The notes under the pieces were generated by a model that saw only the letters and a list, made by a program, of their open reading frames with translations, had not been told where the DNA came from and did no database searches. From the NCBI GenBank assembly GCA_048594725.1, contig JBMDXA010000032.1, positions 7,091 through 71,090 of the forward strand: a stretch of DNA of 64,000 nt, given 5' to 3'. The position numbers and the translations under genes are program-made. The DNA is from JAFDZV01 sp048594725 (GTDB lineage: Bacteria > Bacteroidota > Ignavibacteria > OLB7). This document shows, one piece after another, positions 1 to 8,502 of this stretch; position 1 is the first letter of the stretch; every line of letters begins with the position of its first letter.

Positions 1-194
1 TTATCCGGATGATCCGTGCGCTCGATCACGACAAGGGGGGACGCACCCCGGCCGTGGCGCTTACCGCGTTCGCCCGCTCCATCGACCGGCGGCGGGTGCT
101 TCTGTCGGGATTTCAGATGCATGTCTCCAAGCCGGTGGAGCCCTCGGAGCTGATCGCCGTGGTGTCGAGCCTCGCCAGCCGCAAGCTCTCCTAA
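1..194 (+). CDS. Response regulator receiver domain, C-terminal end (partial)
   Basis: Only the last ~63 residues lie in the window; the reading frame is open to the left edge. The segment reads like the end of a CheY-like receiver domain: the TPAVALTAFA strand (the switch Thr/Ser region of beta-4), then GFQMHVSKPVEP, where the Lys before Pro is the conserved beta-5 lysine, then the final helix. The protein ends about 18 residues after KPVEP, so the receiver is the last domain. It could be a stand-alone regulator or the C-terminal receiver of a hybrid histidine kinase; the sequence to the left would decide. Confidence 0.75.
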   Translation, partial: IRMIRALDHDKGGRTPAVALTAFARSIDRRRVLLSGFQMHVSKPVEPSELIAVVSSLASRKLS

Positions 195-230
195 GTACTT
201 CGGCAAAAGGTATCCGAGATTCTGTTGTTG

Positions 231-306
231 TGTTGTCGCGGAGTTCCAGTGGGTGATCCCTGCTGCTACCGTCGCGCACGGAGTGGAACTCCATACGAAC
301 AGTACC
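231..306 (-). repeat. Dispersed intergenic repeat, GGAGTTC/ACTCCGTG type, copy 1
   Basis: This 76-base segment, read on the minus strand, aligns without gaps to 42201-42276 on the plus strand, with about 62 of 76 positions identical by eye. The core has the inverted pair GGAGTTCCACTCC and ends in AACTCCGCGACAACA. It lies in a non-coding gap. Confidence 0.7.
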
Positions 307-404
307 GGGGATCTCAGGGAACCTATCCGTAGGTACGTAGAGCCGGTCTCCCATCCGGATTTTCCGGTCACGGACGACCGGCTGCCTGCCGGGAACCGGA
401 AAAC

Positions 405-441
405 AGAGAAGCCCGGGGATTAATGCTCCCTGGGCTTCTCT
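405..441. terminator. Strong hairpin 1 of 3 (terminator-like)
   Basis: AGAGAAGCCC at 405-414 pairs with GGGCTTCTCT at 432-441, and part of the loop can extend the stem. It can end transcription from either side; on the minus strand it lies downstream of the small ORF at 585-761. Confidence 0.55.
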
Positions 442-460
442 CTGTGCGGGGGTAAAAATA

Positions 461-494
461 AGCGGGCACGCCGATCACCGCAGGCGTGCCCGCT
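461..494. terminator. Strong hairpin 2 of 3
   Basis: AGCGGGCACGCC at 461-472 is perfectly complementary to GGCGTGCCCGCT at 483-494 (12 bp, 10-base loop). There is no clear T-tract on the plus side. Confidence 0.5.
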
Positions 495-497
495 ACG

Positions 498-542
498 CTG
501 TCCGGCCTTTCCACGTGCCACTGGTGAGGGGAGGCCGGACAG
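498..542. terminator. Strong hairpin 3 of 3
   Basis: CTGTCCGGCCT at 498-508 is perfectly complementary to AGGCCGGACAG at 532-542 (11 bp). It starts only three bases after hairpin 2, so three different stems are stacked within 140 bases. Confidence 0.5.
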
Positions 543-584
543 GAGCCATGTACCTATTCGTTGCGGGACCGGAATATCGGAACG

Positions 585-761
585 CTACCAGATCAGCAGC
601 ATGCGCCCATGGCCGAAACCGTGATGGTCCGTATAGATTATCGCGTCCTGCATGGTGCGCCCTTCGGTTGCCGGAACCGCCGGTACCTCCGGTGCGGGCG
701 GCTCCGCCTCCTGCCGGATCTCCGGCTCCAGGTCGTTGTTGAGCTCTCTGTCGGATCTCAT
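585..761 (-). CDS. Candidate small protein, 58 aa, unknown function
   Basis: An ATG at 759-761 opens a 58-residue frame ending in TAG at 585-587, in a stretch with no competing gene. The protein starts with an acidic, Pro-rich half (about residues 5-32) and ends with a His/Gly-rich stretch (TDHHGFGHG) and a hydrophobic tail (MLLIW). Codon third positions are GC-rich like those of neighbouring genes, and the three hairpins at 405-542 sit just downstream, as expected of a transcript end. No Shine-Dalgarno site or known family was recognised. It may be a chance frame. Confidence 0.4.
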   Translation of the reverse strand: MRSDRELNNDLEPEIRQEAEPPAPEVPAVPATEGRTMQDAIIYTDHHGFGHGRMLLIW

Positions 762-1291
762 CAGGTTGAAGAATTCTTGAATGAAAAATATGCTGTTGCC
801 TCAGGGGCGGAGGTGCCGGATACGGCGCCCTGCCGCATCCGGCGATCCATCGGCCCGCACCTGCCGGCAGGGTGATTCCCTCCCGGTTCGATCATCGCCG
901 GGATGATCCGGTGCCGTCCATCCGGAGTGCCCTCTGGGGTTGAACCCATCCGGATTCGTCCGATGCGAAGAGGGGACTGCTACTTCCCCGCGCTTCGCTC
1001 CATCCGCGCCTCGTGAGCCGGTGGCCCCTTCAACACGGCGCTCTATCAAGAAGAGACCAGCAGATCGATCTCCCTGTTCAAATGTACAATGATATTATAT
1101 GATCTACAAAAGTAATTTCGGCGGATGGAAATATTTTCCGGGGAGTGTTCCAGGTGATGGCGATATCGCGCAACGCCGCAGACGCAACAGGCGCAGAACG
1201 GGGAGAACAAAAGGGAGCCGAAAAGGAGGGAGGGAACGGATGGAAGGGAGAGGTGGAAGCGAAGGAACCGGCCCGTATCCTGCCGGGCGAG
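762..1291. other. Gap without a supported gene
   Basis: Frames here are short, overlap each other on both strands and show no family signature. A less GC-rich stretch near 1080-1110 (ATGATATTATATGATC) may hold a promoter, but I cannot define its elements. Confidence 0.4.
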
Positions 1292-1513
1292 TCACACCGG
1301 ATGATCTCCCGGTGGTCTTTGCAGTGGCGTTTCCTCCCGGCAGCCGTGCGAGGCGGCGGTGGCCTCTCGCAGCGTACATGCCGGGCAGCGTGCGCCGGGG
1401 CCGTTGCTGCCGGCAGGAGCCGCCTCGTAGGAATACCCGCCGCAGCGCGGACAGGTGATGACGCGCGGAGCCCCGGCGATGAACAGATGATGATCGGAGC
1501 AGAAAAAGCTCAT
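1292..1513 (-). CDS. Candidate small zinc-ribbon protein, 73 aa
   Basis: This minus-strand frame encodes CPRCGG near residue 21 and CPAC near residue 43, a CxxC-x18-22-CxxC arrangement typical of a small zinc ribbon. The tail is Arg/Pro-rich and looks disordered. Several other frames are also open here because of the base composition, so the call rests only on the paired CxxC motifs. No function is proposed. Confidence 0.4.
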   Translation of the reverse strand: MSFFCSDHHLFIAGAPRVITCPRCGGYSYEAAPAGSNGPGARCPACTLREATAASHGCREETPLQRPPGDHPV

Positions 1514-1623
1514 GAGGGATACCGGGACCAGGGTAGGGCGTGGGGAGGTTCAAAAGAGTGCGGGACGGCACCGGGCCGCCCCGCATCGGGATATCGGTTG
1601 TGAGCCCGCCGGGGCGTGGCTGT

Positions 1624-2172
1624 TTACAGGGCGAAGTTCACACCCACCGAGATGGGGGCGGCGCCCAGTCCTGCCTTGGCGTGGAATGCGAAGCCCGGCG
1701 TAAAGAAGTAGCGGATGCCCCCCACCAGCTGCAGTTAGACGCCGCTGCGGTAGCTGGCCGAGGAGTTCTCCTCCCCTTCGGAGCCGTGCCAGGTGGAGTT
1801 CACGATCGTGTAGCCCAGCCCCAGGCCGGCATACAGATCGATCTTCCGGTTGCTGAGAGCGAAATGATAGGCGCTGTACACGCCGATCGGCACCCAGGAG
1901 TAGCTCCAGTAATAGGTGGAGTTGGTACTGCTGCTGCTCCAGCTCGAATAATCCACCGAGGCGCCGATGCTGATTCTGCCGGAGCCTGCCTCGCCGGGAC
2001 GGGTCAGCGCATATTCGAAGTCGCCGCCGAAGCTGAGAGCGCTCTCGTAGGCGCCAAGCCCGATATGGGGGCCGATATAGGCCTTGTCGTTTTCGAACTG
2101 CGCATGGGCGGCAGTGGAGATCGTGAAGAGTGCCACAATGGCGGCTACGGCGCGGAGCATGATCGTACGCAT
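1624..2172 (-). pseudogene. Outer-membrane beta-barrel protein, broken by an in-frame TAA
   Basis: From ATG at 2170-2172 (a TTG four codons upstream is an alternative) the product has a signal peptide ending near AHA-QF, then alternating strands typical of a small 8-10-strand OmpW/OmpA-like barrel (IGPHIGLGAYES, IDLYAGLGLGYTI). The frame meets TAA at 1735-1737. Reading on in the same frame gives 37 more residues (LQLVGGIRYFF..., ending VGVNFAL) that look like the missing last strands, with the usual aromatic C-terminal strand, before the true stop at 1624-1626. A CAA-to-TAA change would explain this. It is either a recent nonsense mutation or a sequencing error; TAA ends other genes here, so recoding is unlikely. 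Confidence 0.7.
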
Positions 2173-2479
2173 GGGGTTCTGCAAGAAAGTGTTAAAGGGA
2201 ATGTTCTTCTGTCGGATTGCTGTTTGCAGGGGAACATCCTCGTATTATTGAAGGATGTTCCGCAGGGTCATTCTCCCCGGTGATATGGTTCGATATTCAT
2301 CGGCATCGGTTGTCGCCTGCTGCATCATTTTGCGTTCGGGCTCGTACCGGGGAGGCTTGAATTGCGTTGCGGCGCCGGGTGATATTCCCGGATCGCCGTG
2401 CAATTCTTACGGATACAAAATTGGCGTATGGCAACTGCGCCGGGTAGGGACAATTCAGAGAACTTTTTACCCCGTTTTT
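2173..2479. promoter_or_regulatory. Divergent upstream region
   Basis: This gap separates the minus-strand barrel gene from the plus-strand helical-repeat gene, so it should hold promoters for both. I see no convincing -35/-10 pair. The downstream frame is open back to 2255, but that extension shows no family signature. Confidence 0.35.
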
Positions 2480-3832
2480 ATGCAGGCACTTCACGATATC
2501 CTCCAGCGCCTCAGACCGGAGGAGCGAGCCAGGTTTCTGGAGGTGCACACCGCGCGCGGCAATGTTATCTCCAAGCTGATCGCCGATGCGCTGGAAGACC
2601 CTTCGCTTACCAGGGAGGCGTTCATCGAGCGCTACGAGATCACTGCGGCCACCTACAACAAATCGAAGTCGCAGGCCATCGATACGCTCTATCGCGAGCT
2701 GGCCTCATCCCAGAGCAACCCGTACGATCCCATCCTCCTTATCCGGCTGCTGCTGTATCGCGGGCTGGTCAAGGAGGCACGCAAACAGTTCGCGAGCCTG
2801 GAGAAGGATTATCTGCGGCAGCGCCTGTATTCGGTGCTGGACGTGCTCTATCATGAAGCCGTGCGCATCTGTTATCAGACCGGGGACACGAAGTGGCTGG
2901 CGCAATTGATAGAGAAAATAAAATCCAATGCGGCCGATCTTCTCCATTATAACGAGCTGGATGCGCCGCTGATCCTTCAGATGCTGAAGCTGGAGAAAAA
3001 GGGAGGGGATGAGCGGGGATCGATATCGGTGGAGGAGCTTGAGGACCTACGCGAGCGTGCCGAGAAACTGGGGCATCCGATCCTGGTGCATAATTCCTTT
3101 TACTGCCTGTATGTGTATTATACCCAGCACGATTTCAATGTGGAGAAGGCGCACCGTTCCGCCTGGAGCGTTCTGGAAAATGCCCGCCATAATACCGATT
3201 CGATGAACAGCTATGCGATCATGATCGCATATAATAATTACGCGCATTTCCTCTGCCTCTATTCGGTCGATGAGAGCCCGGAACCCTATTTCGACCAGAT
3301 CGCCGGGCGCATCGGTATGGGCGGGCCACTGGAGGTGTTCGATTTTTACTTCAATTATTTCCTCTATTATCTGACCAGCGGCAACAGGCGCCGTGCCGAT
3401 GCAATCCTGAAGCGCATGGGGGAGGTGCCGCAGGAAAATCGTTTTGCCGTGCTGATGAATGTTGCAGAGGGATGGATGGCCTTCGCCCGCGATGATGCCG
3501 GGCGGTTCCGGCAGGAGTTCGCCTCCTTCTACGAGGCACCCGCCTACCAGGATTTCCCCGAACAGGAGTTCCACCTCCGTGTGATGGAGATCATCTTCGC
3601 GCTCCGGGAACAGGAGTACGATTACGCCGAGGGGAAGATGGAGGCGCTCCGGAAATTCCATTACCGGAAATTCCAGCCGGCGGAGGATTACCGGGTGATG
3701 GTCAACGCGTTGCAGCGCACCATCTACGCCCGCGTTCAGGGAACCCGCCGTGGCAAGCGCTCCGCCGAACCATCGTTCTCGCTTCGGAGCATGGGCTATC
3801 TGCACGGATTTCTGGAAGGGGAGAGCGGGTGA
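2480..3832 (+). CDS. Alpha-helical repeat protein, 450 aa, unknown function
   Basis: I chose the ATG at 2480 (MQALHDILQRL) because the earlier frame has no protein-like character. The product has no signal peptide or membrane segment and is built of amphipathic helix pairs rich in Tyr, Phe, Leu, Arg and Glu (for example YHEAVRICYQTGD and FDFYFNYFLYYLTSG), as in TPR-like solenoids. The first ~90 residues are basic and may form a separate helical domain. It stands alone and is followed by a repeat and a strong terminator. Proteins of this look are common hypothetical genes in Bacteroidota relatives; no specific role can be assigned. Confidence 0.75.
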   Translation: MQALHDILQRLRPEERARFLEVHTARGNVISKLIADALEDPSLTREAFIERYEITAATYNKSKSQAIDTLYRELASSQSNPYDPILLIRLLLYRGLVKEARKQFASLEKDYLRQRLYSVLDVLYHEAVRICYQTGDTKWLAQLIEKIKSNAADLLHYNELDAPLILQMLKLEKKGGDERGSISVEELEDLRERAEKLGHPILVHNSFYCLYVYYTQHDFNVEKAHRSAWSVLENARHNTDSMNSYAIMIAYNNYAHFLCLYSVDESPEPYFDQIAGRIGMGGPLEVFDFYFNYFLYYLTSGNRRRADAILKRMGEVPQENRFAVLMNVAEGWMAFARDDAGRFRQEFASFYEAPAYQDFPEQEFHLRVMEIIFALREQEYDYAEGKMEALRKFHYRKFQPAEDYRVMVNALQRTIYARVQGTRRGKRSAEPSFSLRSMGYLHGFLEGESG

Positions 3833-3853
3833 GTAACCAGCGGATTTCAATGG

Positions 3854-3986
3854 AGTGAAGCCTTTTCAGGCCAGGAAGAAGGGCCGCTCCTACGGAGCTT
3901 CCAGAGAACATCCGGGCGGGCGCCTTTTCTACAGATAGGCAACACCTATAGGTGTTCCCTACGGGGGCCACGACAGAGTAACCTAC
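3854..3986 (-). repeat. Dispersed intergenic repeat, AGCTCCGGAGGAGCG type, copy A
   Basis: On the minus strand this reads GGTTACTCTGTCGTGGCCCC..., then ATCTGTAGAAAAGGCGCC, then GGAAGCTCCGTAGGAGCGG. It matches 42091-42200 over more than 100 bases with small indels. It lies between a gene end and the 3993-4020 terminator. Confidence 0.75.
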
Positions 3987-3992
3987 CAACTG

Positions 3993-4020
3993 CAAGGGCG
4001 GCCATTGCTGGCCGCCCTTG
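3993..4020. terminator. Bidirectional terminator between convergent genes
   Basis: CAAGGGCGGCCA at 3993-4004 pairs perfectly with TGGCCGCCCTTG at 4009-4020 around a TTGC loop. It sits between genes ending at 3832 (+) and 4049 (-). Confidence 0.8.
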
Positions 4021-4048
4021 CGCGTTTCATACTATTCGGATCATCCGG

Positions 4049-5551
4049 TTATCTGACCAGAACCAGTTTCGTGGTTCGTGCCAGATCGCCGCTCCGAAGG
4101 TTGCAGAAGTAGACTCCGTCGGGCATGCCGGCCGCGTTCCAGCGGACCGTATAGGTGCCCTCTTCCAGGCGCTCGGAAACCAGCGTGGCAACCGTCTCGC
4201 CATGCACGTTACGCACATCGACGGTGCAGAGGCCGGAGACCGGAACCGTGAAGTTGATGTTCGTGGAGCCGCTGGCCGGGTTCGGCATTGCCGTCAGCGC
4301 TGCCGAGGTGTACTCGATGCGTGCCGGTGCGCTCACGGTGTTCGTATCCTCCGGGACGGTATCCTTCGGGACCACGATCGCCGAGTCGATCCAGCGTGCG
4401 AAGTTGATGGACGGCTTGACGCCGGCCTGCGTGAAGACACCTCCCACATAGACGTACTTCCCCTGGGCGGCCATCGAAAGCGGAAGGCCGTTGATGCCGC
4501 TGCCGAGCGCGCTCCAGGTGCTGTCGGCCTCGTGCCACTTGGCAACGTGGCGAGCTGCGGCCACGCCCGCATTATTGAACAGTCCCCCGATATACAGGTT
4601 GCCGTTGCCGTCCAGTGTCATCGTCGTCGGGATGCTGTCGATGCCGTTACGCCTGGTGTTGTCCACGAAGCTGTACCACTTCTCCTGCGCGATGTTCCAC
4701 TTTGCCACACGGCGCGCGGTGCTGCCGCCGGCAAAGCCGAAGTTGCCTCCCACGTAGAGGATCGAATCCTTGATCGCCATCGTCGTCACATAGGCTTCGG
4801 AGCTTCCGGCCTGTCCCAGGCCGTTGCCCAGCTTCGACCATTCCCCCTTGTCGATATCGTACTTGGCGATGCGGGCGGCGGTGGCGCCGCCGGCGTTCGG
4901 GAAGCGTCCTCCCACATAGATCGTGTTCCCCTGTGAGACCATCGCATAGACGGTATCGTCGAGGCCGCGGGTGGCGGTTCCTTCCAGGGCGATGAAGATG
5001 CGCTCGGTCGGGCTCCAGCGGGCGATGCGGTTCAGCATGTCGTTGTTGCCTGCATAGATGAAGCTGCCGGCCACATACATCGTGTTCCCCACGAAGATGA
5101 TCTCGTTGACCGTGGAGTCCAGCCCCTGCTCGTTGTCGCGCTTGCCGAGGAAGGACCACTGGCTGCCGTTCCACTGGGCGATGCTGCTGGCCGCCACGCT
5201 GCCGGCGTTGGTGAAGCTGCCACCCACATAGACGTTGTTGCCGCTGAAGGCGATGGCGCGGACCGTTCCGTTGCCGATACCAGCTCCCAGTGCCGACCAT
5301 GCGGTGCCGTTCCAGCGGGCGATGCGGTTGGCGGTCATGCCATTGACCTGCGTGAAGTTGCCGCCGATATAGACGTCGCCGTTCGGAGCCACGGCGACCT
5401 TGTAGACCGGGCCGTTGACATCAACCGGGCCGAAATTGTAGTTCCAACTGGAGTCGTTGGGAACCGGGTCCTCCTGTGCATACAGCGAGCCGGTTCCAAC
5501 CAGGGCCGCCAGGAAAACCAGCGTCCACACACGGAGTAACCAATGATTCAT
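4049..5551 (-). CDS. Secreted seven-repeat beta-propeller-like protein with T9SS sorting tail
   Basis: AGGAG lies nine bases before the ATG at 5551, favouring it over the ATG two codons upstream. The ~500-residue product has a signal peptide (WTLVFLAALVGTGSLYAQ), then seven repeats of about 50 residues, each with a [VTIL]Y[VI][GA]G-x-F...AG core (GGNF, GGSF, AGSF, GGRF, GGNF, GGLF, GGVF). Seven copies suggest a closed seven-bladed propeller. The last ~85 residues (AMPNPASGSTNINF ... GMPDGVYFCNLRSG ... KLVLVR) match a type A T9SS C-terminal sorting domain, so the protein is probably secreted across the outer membrane and surface-attached. Ligand and function are unknown. Confidence 0.8.
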   Translation of the reverse strand: MNHWLLRVWTLVFLAALVGTGSLYAQEDPVPNDSSWNYNFGPVDVNGPVYKVAVAPNGDVYIGGNFTQVNGMTANRIARWNGTAWSALGAGIGNGTVRAIAFSGNNVYVGGSFTNAGSVAASSIAQWNGSQWSFLGKRDNEQGLDSTVNEIIFVGNTMYVAGSFIYAGNNDMLNRIARWSPTERIFIALEGTATRGLDDTVYAMVSQGNTIYVGGRFPNAGGATAARIAKYDIDKGEWSKLGNGLGQAGSSEAYVTTMAIKDSILYVGGNFGFAGGSTARRVAKWNIAQEKWYSFVDNTRRNGIDSIPTTMTLDGNGNLYIGGLFNNAGVAAARHVAKWHEADSTWSALGSGINGLPLSMAAQGKYVYVGGVFTQAGVKPSINFARWIDSAIVVPKDTVPEDTNTVSAPARIEYTSAALTAMPNPASGSTNINFTVPVSGLCTVDVRNVHGETVATLVSERLEEGTYTVRWNAAGMPDGVYFCNLRSGDLARTTKLVLVR

Positions 5552-5845
5552 ATACATGATCTCCTGATTTGAGAATTGATGTCGCGCCGCTGAAGCTGCC
5601 GTTGCGCCGGGGAGCGCCCGGTTATGCCGGGCTCTGGGTGTACTCTCGGTGCGAGGCGGGCTTCAATTGGCGTTGCACGTAAAGTTCGGATTGCCGGTGG
5701 TATCGCCGGGCCGGGCCGGTACATTCCCACAGGGGCCGCCGGCAGCACCGGCGGCATCGGGATAAGCTCTCCCGATAGCATTAGGAAGTGGACGTCCGCC
5801 GGCATTGTTTTGTCACATGCCACCGGAAGCCACGTTCCGGGGATA

Positions 5846-6895
5846 TTACAACGTTTGCAGCAATTGGCGCGCATCCACCACCTGGTCGCTCTTCGGATTC
5901 TTGCCGATGAACTGCACCAGAAGCTGCCGTGCGCGCTCCTTCTGCCCGGATTTCGCCAGCACGCGGCAGTAGGAGACGTATGACTTGTCGCTGAGCTTCG
6001 AGACGCCACGCGATGCCTTCAGGTACTGGTCGGCGGCCTGCGAGAGCTTCCCGGTGTTCTCCAGCGACTGCGCGTAGGAGTACTCGGCAAGGGTGCGGCG
6101 CCCGGCGCTCTGCGGCGTGGCGAGCGCTCTGGAGAGCTCGTCGGCCGCTTCGGTATGCCATCCGGCGCGCGTGGCGGCAACGCCGTTCACGAAATTCTTT
6201 TCCCCCGGCTCCCCTCTGGAGGAGCGGCTCCTGGCCGCTGCCGGCCGTTCCGCCGGCGCGGTGGCCGCCGTCGTGGAGCGGGCCGCTGTTCGCGGGCGGG
6301 GAGTGGAGGTGTGCGGCTCGGCGGCGGCGGGGAGATTCTCCGATGCCGCAGCATAGCGCAGCTCGCTTGCCCGCAGCCCCTTCAGTTCCAGCGTGGAATC
6401 GTACGAGGTGATAAGGATCTCGTTCCCCGCTCTGTCGCGCGGGGAGGAGGGGAGCACAAACGGCTCCTGCACGGCGAGCGAGGAGTCGTCGCGGGTTTCT
6501 CTGCGCGGCCCGCCGGTCTCGATCGTGCCCGGGCCGGTGGCCTCCTCCAGCAGGCGCTGGTACTCCGCCTGAAGGCCCGGAAGCTCCTCCGGCGGCGCGG
6601 TGCGCATCTGCGCATCCAGGCGCCCGAGCCGTTCCCCAAGGGTCTCCTGGCCGGAGATCTGGCGCTCATCGGATGATGCCGGGGCGCTGCCGTCGGCCGC
6701 ATACGGGGTGGCGTCGGCAACGGAGGGGGTGCCGTCATCCTCCGGCGATCCGGATGTCTGCGGCGTCTCCTCCTGCGAGGATTCGGTCTGGGATGGGGGA
6801 GGGGTCGGTTCGGTGAGCACGTTCCGGTTGCCGCCGCAGGAGCCCAGCAGCAGGGCCGCGATCACCACGGCCGCTCCGGAGGCCCGCCGCACCAT
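5846..6895 (-). CDS. TPR-like lipoprotein
   Basis: The start at 6895 is chosen because it places a lipoprotein signal directly after it: MVRRASGAAVVIAALLLGSC-GG, with a clear lipobox. An earlier ATG at 7123 would add ~76 low-complexity residues and is less likely. After Cys come ~90 Ser/Thr/Pro/Glu-rich residues, a coiled segment (LGERLGRLDAQM...LLEEA), an Ala/Arg/Pro-rich linker, and a C-terminal ~110 residues with three TPR-like helix pairs (YAQSLENTGKLSQAADQYLKAS, SYCRVLAKSGQKERARQLL). Such proteins often scaffold envelope complexes; the exact role here is not known. Confidence 0.7.
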   Translation of the reverse strand: MVRRASGAAVVIAALLLGSCGGNRNVLTEPTPPPSQTESSQEETPQTSGSPEDDGTPSVADATPYAADGSAPASSDERQISGQETLGERLGRLDAQMRTAPPEELPGLQAEYQRLLEEATGPGTIETGGPRRETRDDSSLAVQEPFVLPSSPRDRAGNEILITSYDSTLELKGLRASELRYAAASENLPAAAEPHTSTPRPRTAARSTTAATAPAERPAAARSRSSRGEPGEKNFVNGVAATRAGWHTEAADELSRALATPQSAGRRTLAEYSYAQSLENTGKLSQAADQYLKASRGVSKLSDKSYVSYCRVLAKSGQKERARQLLVQFIGKNPKSDQVVDARQLLQTL

Positions 6896-7185
6896 GCGTG
6901 CCGCGCCCCCGTGTGCCGGGAGATGCTCCGGCGCTGCGATGGAGCCGCCCCCGTGGAGAGATGTCTGTTGAGCCAGAGGTAAGGTTCGTGCCACGGCAGT
7001 ACTCCTCGGAACGATGATGCCTTGCAGATACGAACGGAATGAAGGGGGAGAGGGGGCTGCCGGGGCATGTTGCCGGAGCATGCCGGTTCCGGGGCAGGGG
7101 GCGCTCTCCACGCTCCGCTTCATTCCATCAGAGGCTTCCCAATATAGGATTTCTTGGACGACACACCGGCCCCATAATTTGAAGC

Positions 7186-8502
7186 TCAGGCGGCGTTGAG
7201 TTCCCGCCGCAGCGCCTCGCGCTCTATCTCAAGCTGCCGGATCTTTCGTTCGATGAGGTCCAGCTCCTCCGGCATCGAGTCGATCTCGATACGCAGCCGT
7301 GAGGCCGCCTCGTCCACCAGATCGATCGCCTTGTCCGGGAGGAACCGGTCGCTGATATAGCGGTCGGAGAGCTGCGATGCGGCCACGATAGCCGCATCGG
7401 TGATGCGGACGCCGTGGTGCACCTCGTAGCGCTCCTTCAGGCCACGGAGGATGGAGATGGTATCCTCAACAGTGGGCTCCGGCACCAGCACCGGCTGGAA
7501 CCGGCGCTCCAGCGCGGGGTCCTTCTCGATATACTTCCGGTACTCATCCAGGGTGGTGGCGCCAACCGTGCGGAGTTCGCCGCGCGCCAGGGCGGGCTTC
7601 AGGATATTGGCGGCATCCACCGATCCCTGTGCCGCGCCGGCCCCCACCAGCGTGTGAAGCTCGTCGATGAAGAGAATGATCTCCCCGTTGGAATCGGCCA
7701 CCTCCTTGACGATCGCCTTCAGCCGCTCCTCGAACTGTCCCCGGAAGCTGGTGCCGGCCACCAGCGCCCCCATATCCAGCGCCACGATCTGCTTGGAGCG
7801 CAGACCCTCGGGCACATCCCCCTCCACCACGCGCATGGCGATACCCTCGGCGATGGCGGTCTTGCCCACTCCCGGCTCGCCGATCAGCACCGGGTTGTTC
7901 TTGGTGCGGCGCATCAGCACCTGCATCACACGGCGGATCTCATCCTCACGGCCGATCACCGGGTCCAGCTTCCCCTTGCGTGCGAGGTCGTTCAGGTTGC
8001 GGCCGTAGCGGGAGAGCGCCTGGTACTTATCCTCGGGGTTCTGGTCGGTCACCCGCTGCGATCCCCGGATCTCCTTCAGTGCCTTTGCTATCGCGTTGCG
8101 GTTGGCGCCCTGATCGCGCAGCATCGCTCCGGCCGGGGTGCCGGTATCCTCGCTGATGGCAAGCAGAAGATGCTCGGTGGAGACATATTCATCCCCCATC
8201 GAGGTGGCTTCCTTCAGCCCCGTCTCCAGCAGGCGGCTCGTGTTCTGCGAGAGATACTGGTTGCCCATCGTACCGCCGGAGATCTTCGGGAGCGATTCGA
8301 TGGCCTCGTTGACCTTGATCTTCAGGTAATTGACGTTCGCGCCGATCTTCATCAGCATCGGCGGGACGATTCCGCTGGAATCCTGGAGCATCGCCGCCAG
8401 CAGATGTACCGGCTCGATCTGCTGGTTGGAATATCCGGTGGCGATCTCCTGTGCGGTCTGGATCGCCTCCTGCGCCTTGAGCGTAAACTTCTGGAAGTTC
8501 AT
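7186..8502 (-). CDS. clpB: ClpB-like chaperone, truncated after the first AAA+ module
   Basis: The ATG at 8502 gives MNFQKFTLKAQEAI, the normal ClpB N-terminus. The double Clp-N domain spans about 1-145, then the first AAA+ module: Walker A GEPGVGKT at 208-215, Walker B IILFIDE near 275-281, arginine-finger region LERRF near 331-335, and the small domain with RFLPDKAIDLVDEA. The protein ends at residue 438, in the first helix of the coiled-coil middle domain (RQLEIEREALRRELNAA). ClpB is normally about 860 residues; most of the middle domain and the whole second AAA+ module are absent. No frame downstream on this strand encodes the missing part, so it is not a simple frameshift. Full ClpB is an ATP-dependent disaggregase working with DnaK; this form could not be a normal hexameric threading machine by itself. 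Confidence 0.85.
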   Translation of the reverse strand: MNFQKFTLKAQEAIQTAQEIATGYSNQQIEPVHLLAAMLQDSSGIVPPMLMKIGANVNYLKIKVNEAIESLPKISGGTMGNQYLSQNTSRLLETGLKEATSMGDEYVSTEHLLLAISEDTGTPAGAMLRDQGANRNAIAKALKEIRGSQRVTDQNPEDKYQALSRYGRNLNDLARKGKLDPVIGREDEIRRVMQVLMRRTKNNPVLIGEPGVGKTAIAEGIAMRVVEGDVPEGLRSKQIVALDMGALVAGTSFRGQFEERLKAIVKEVADSNGEIILFIDELHTLVGAGAAQGSVDAANILKPALARGELRTVGATTLDEYRKYIEKDPALERRFQPVLVPEPTVEDTISILRGLKERYEVHHGVRITDAAIVAASQLSDRYISDRFLPDKAIDLVDEAASRLRIEIDSMPEELDLIERKIRQLEIEREALRRELNAA

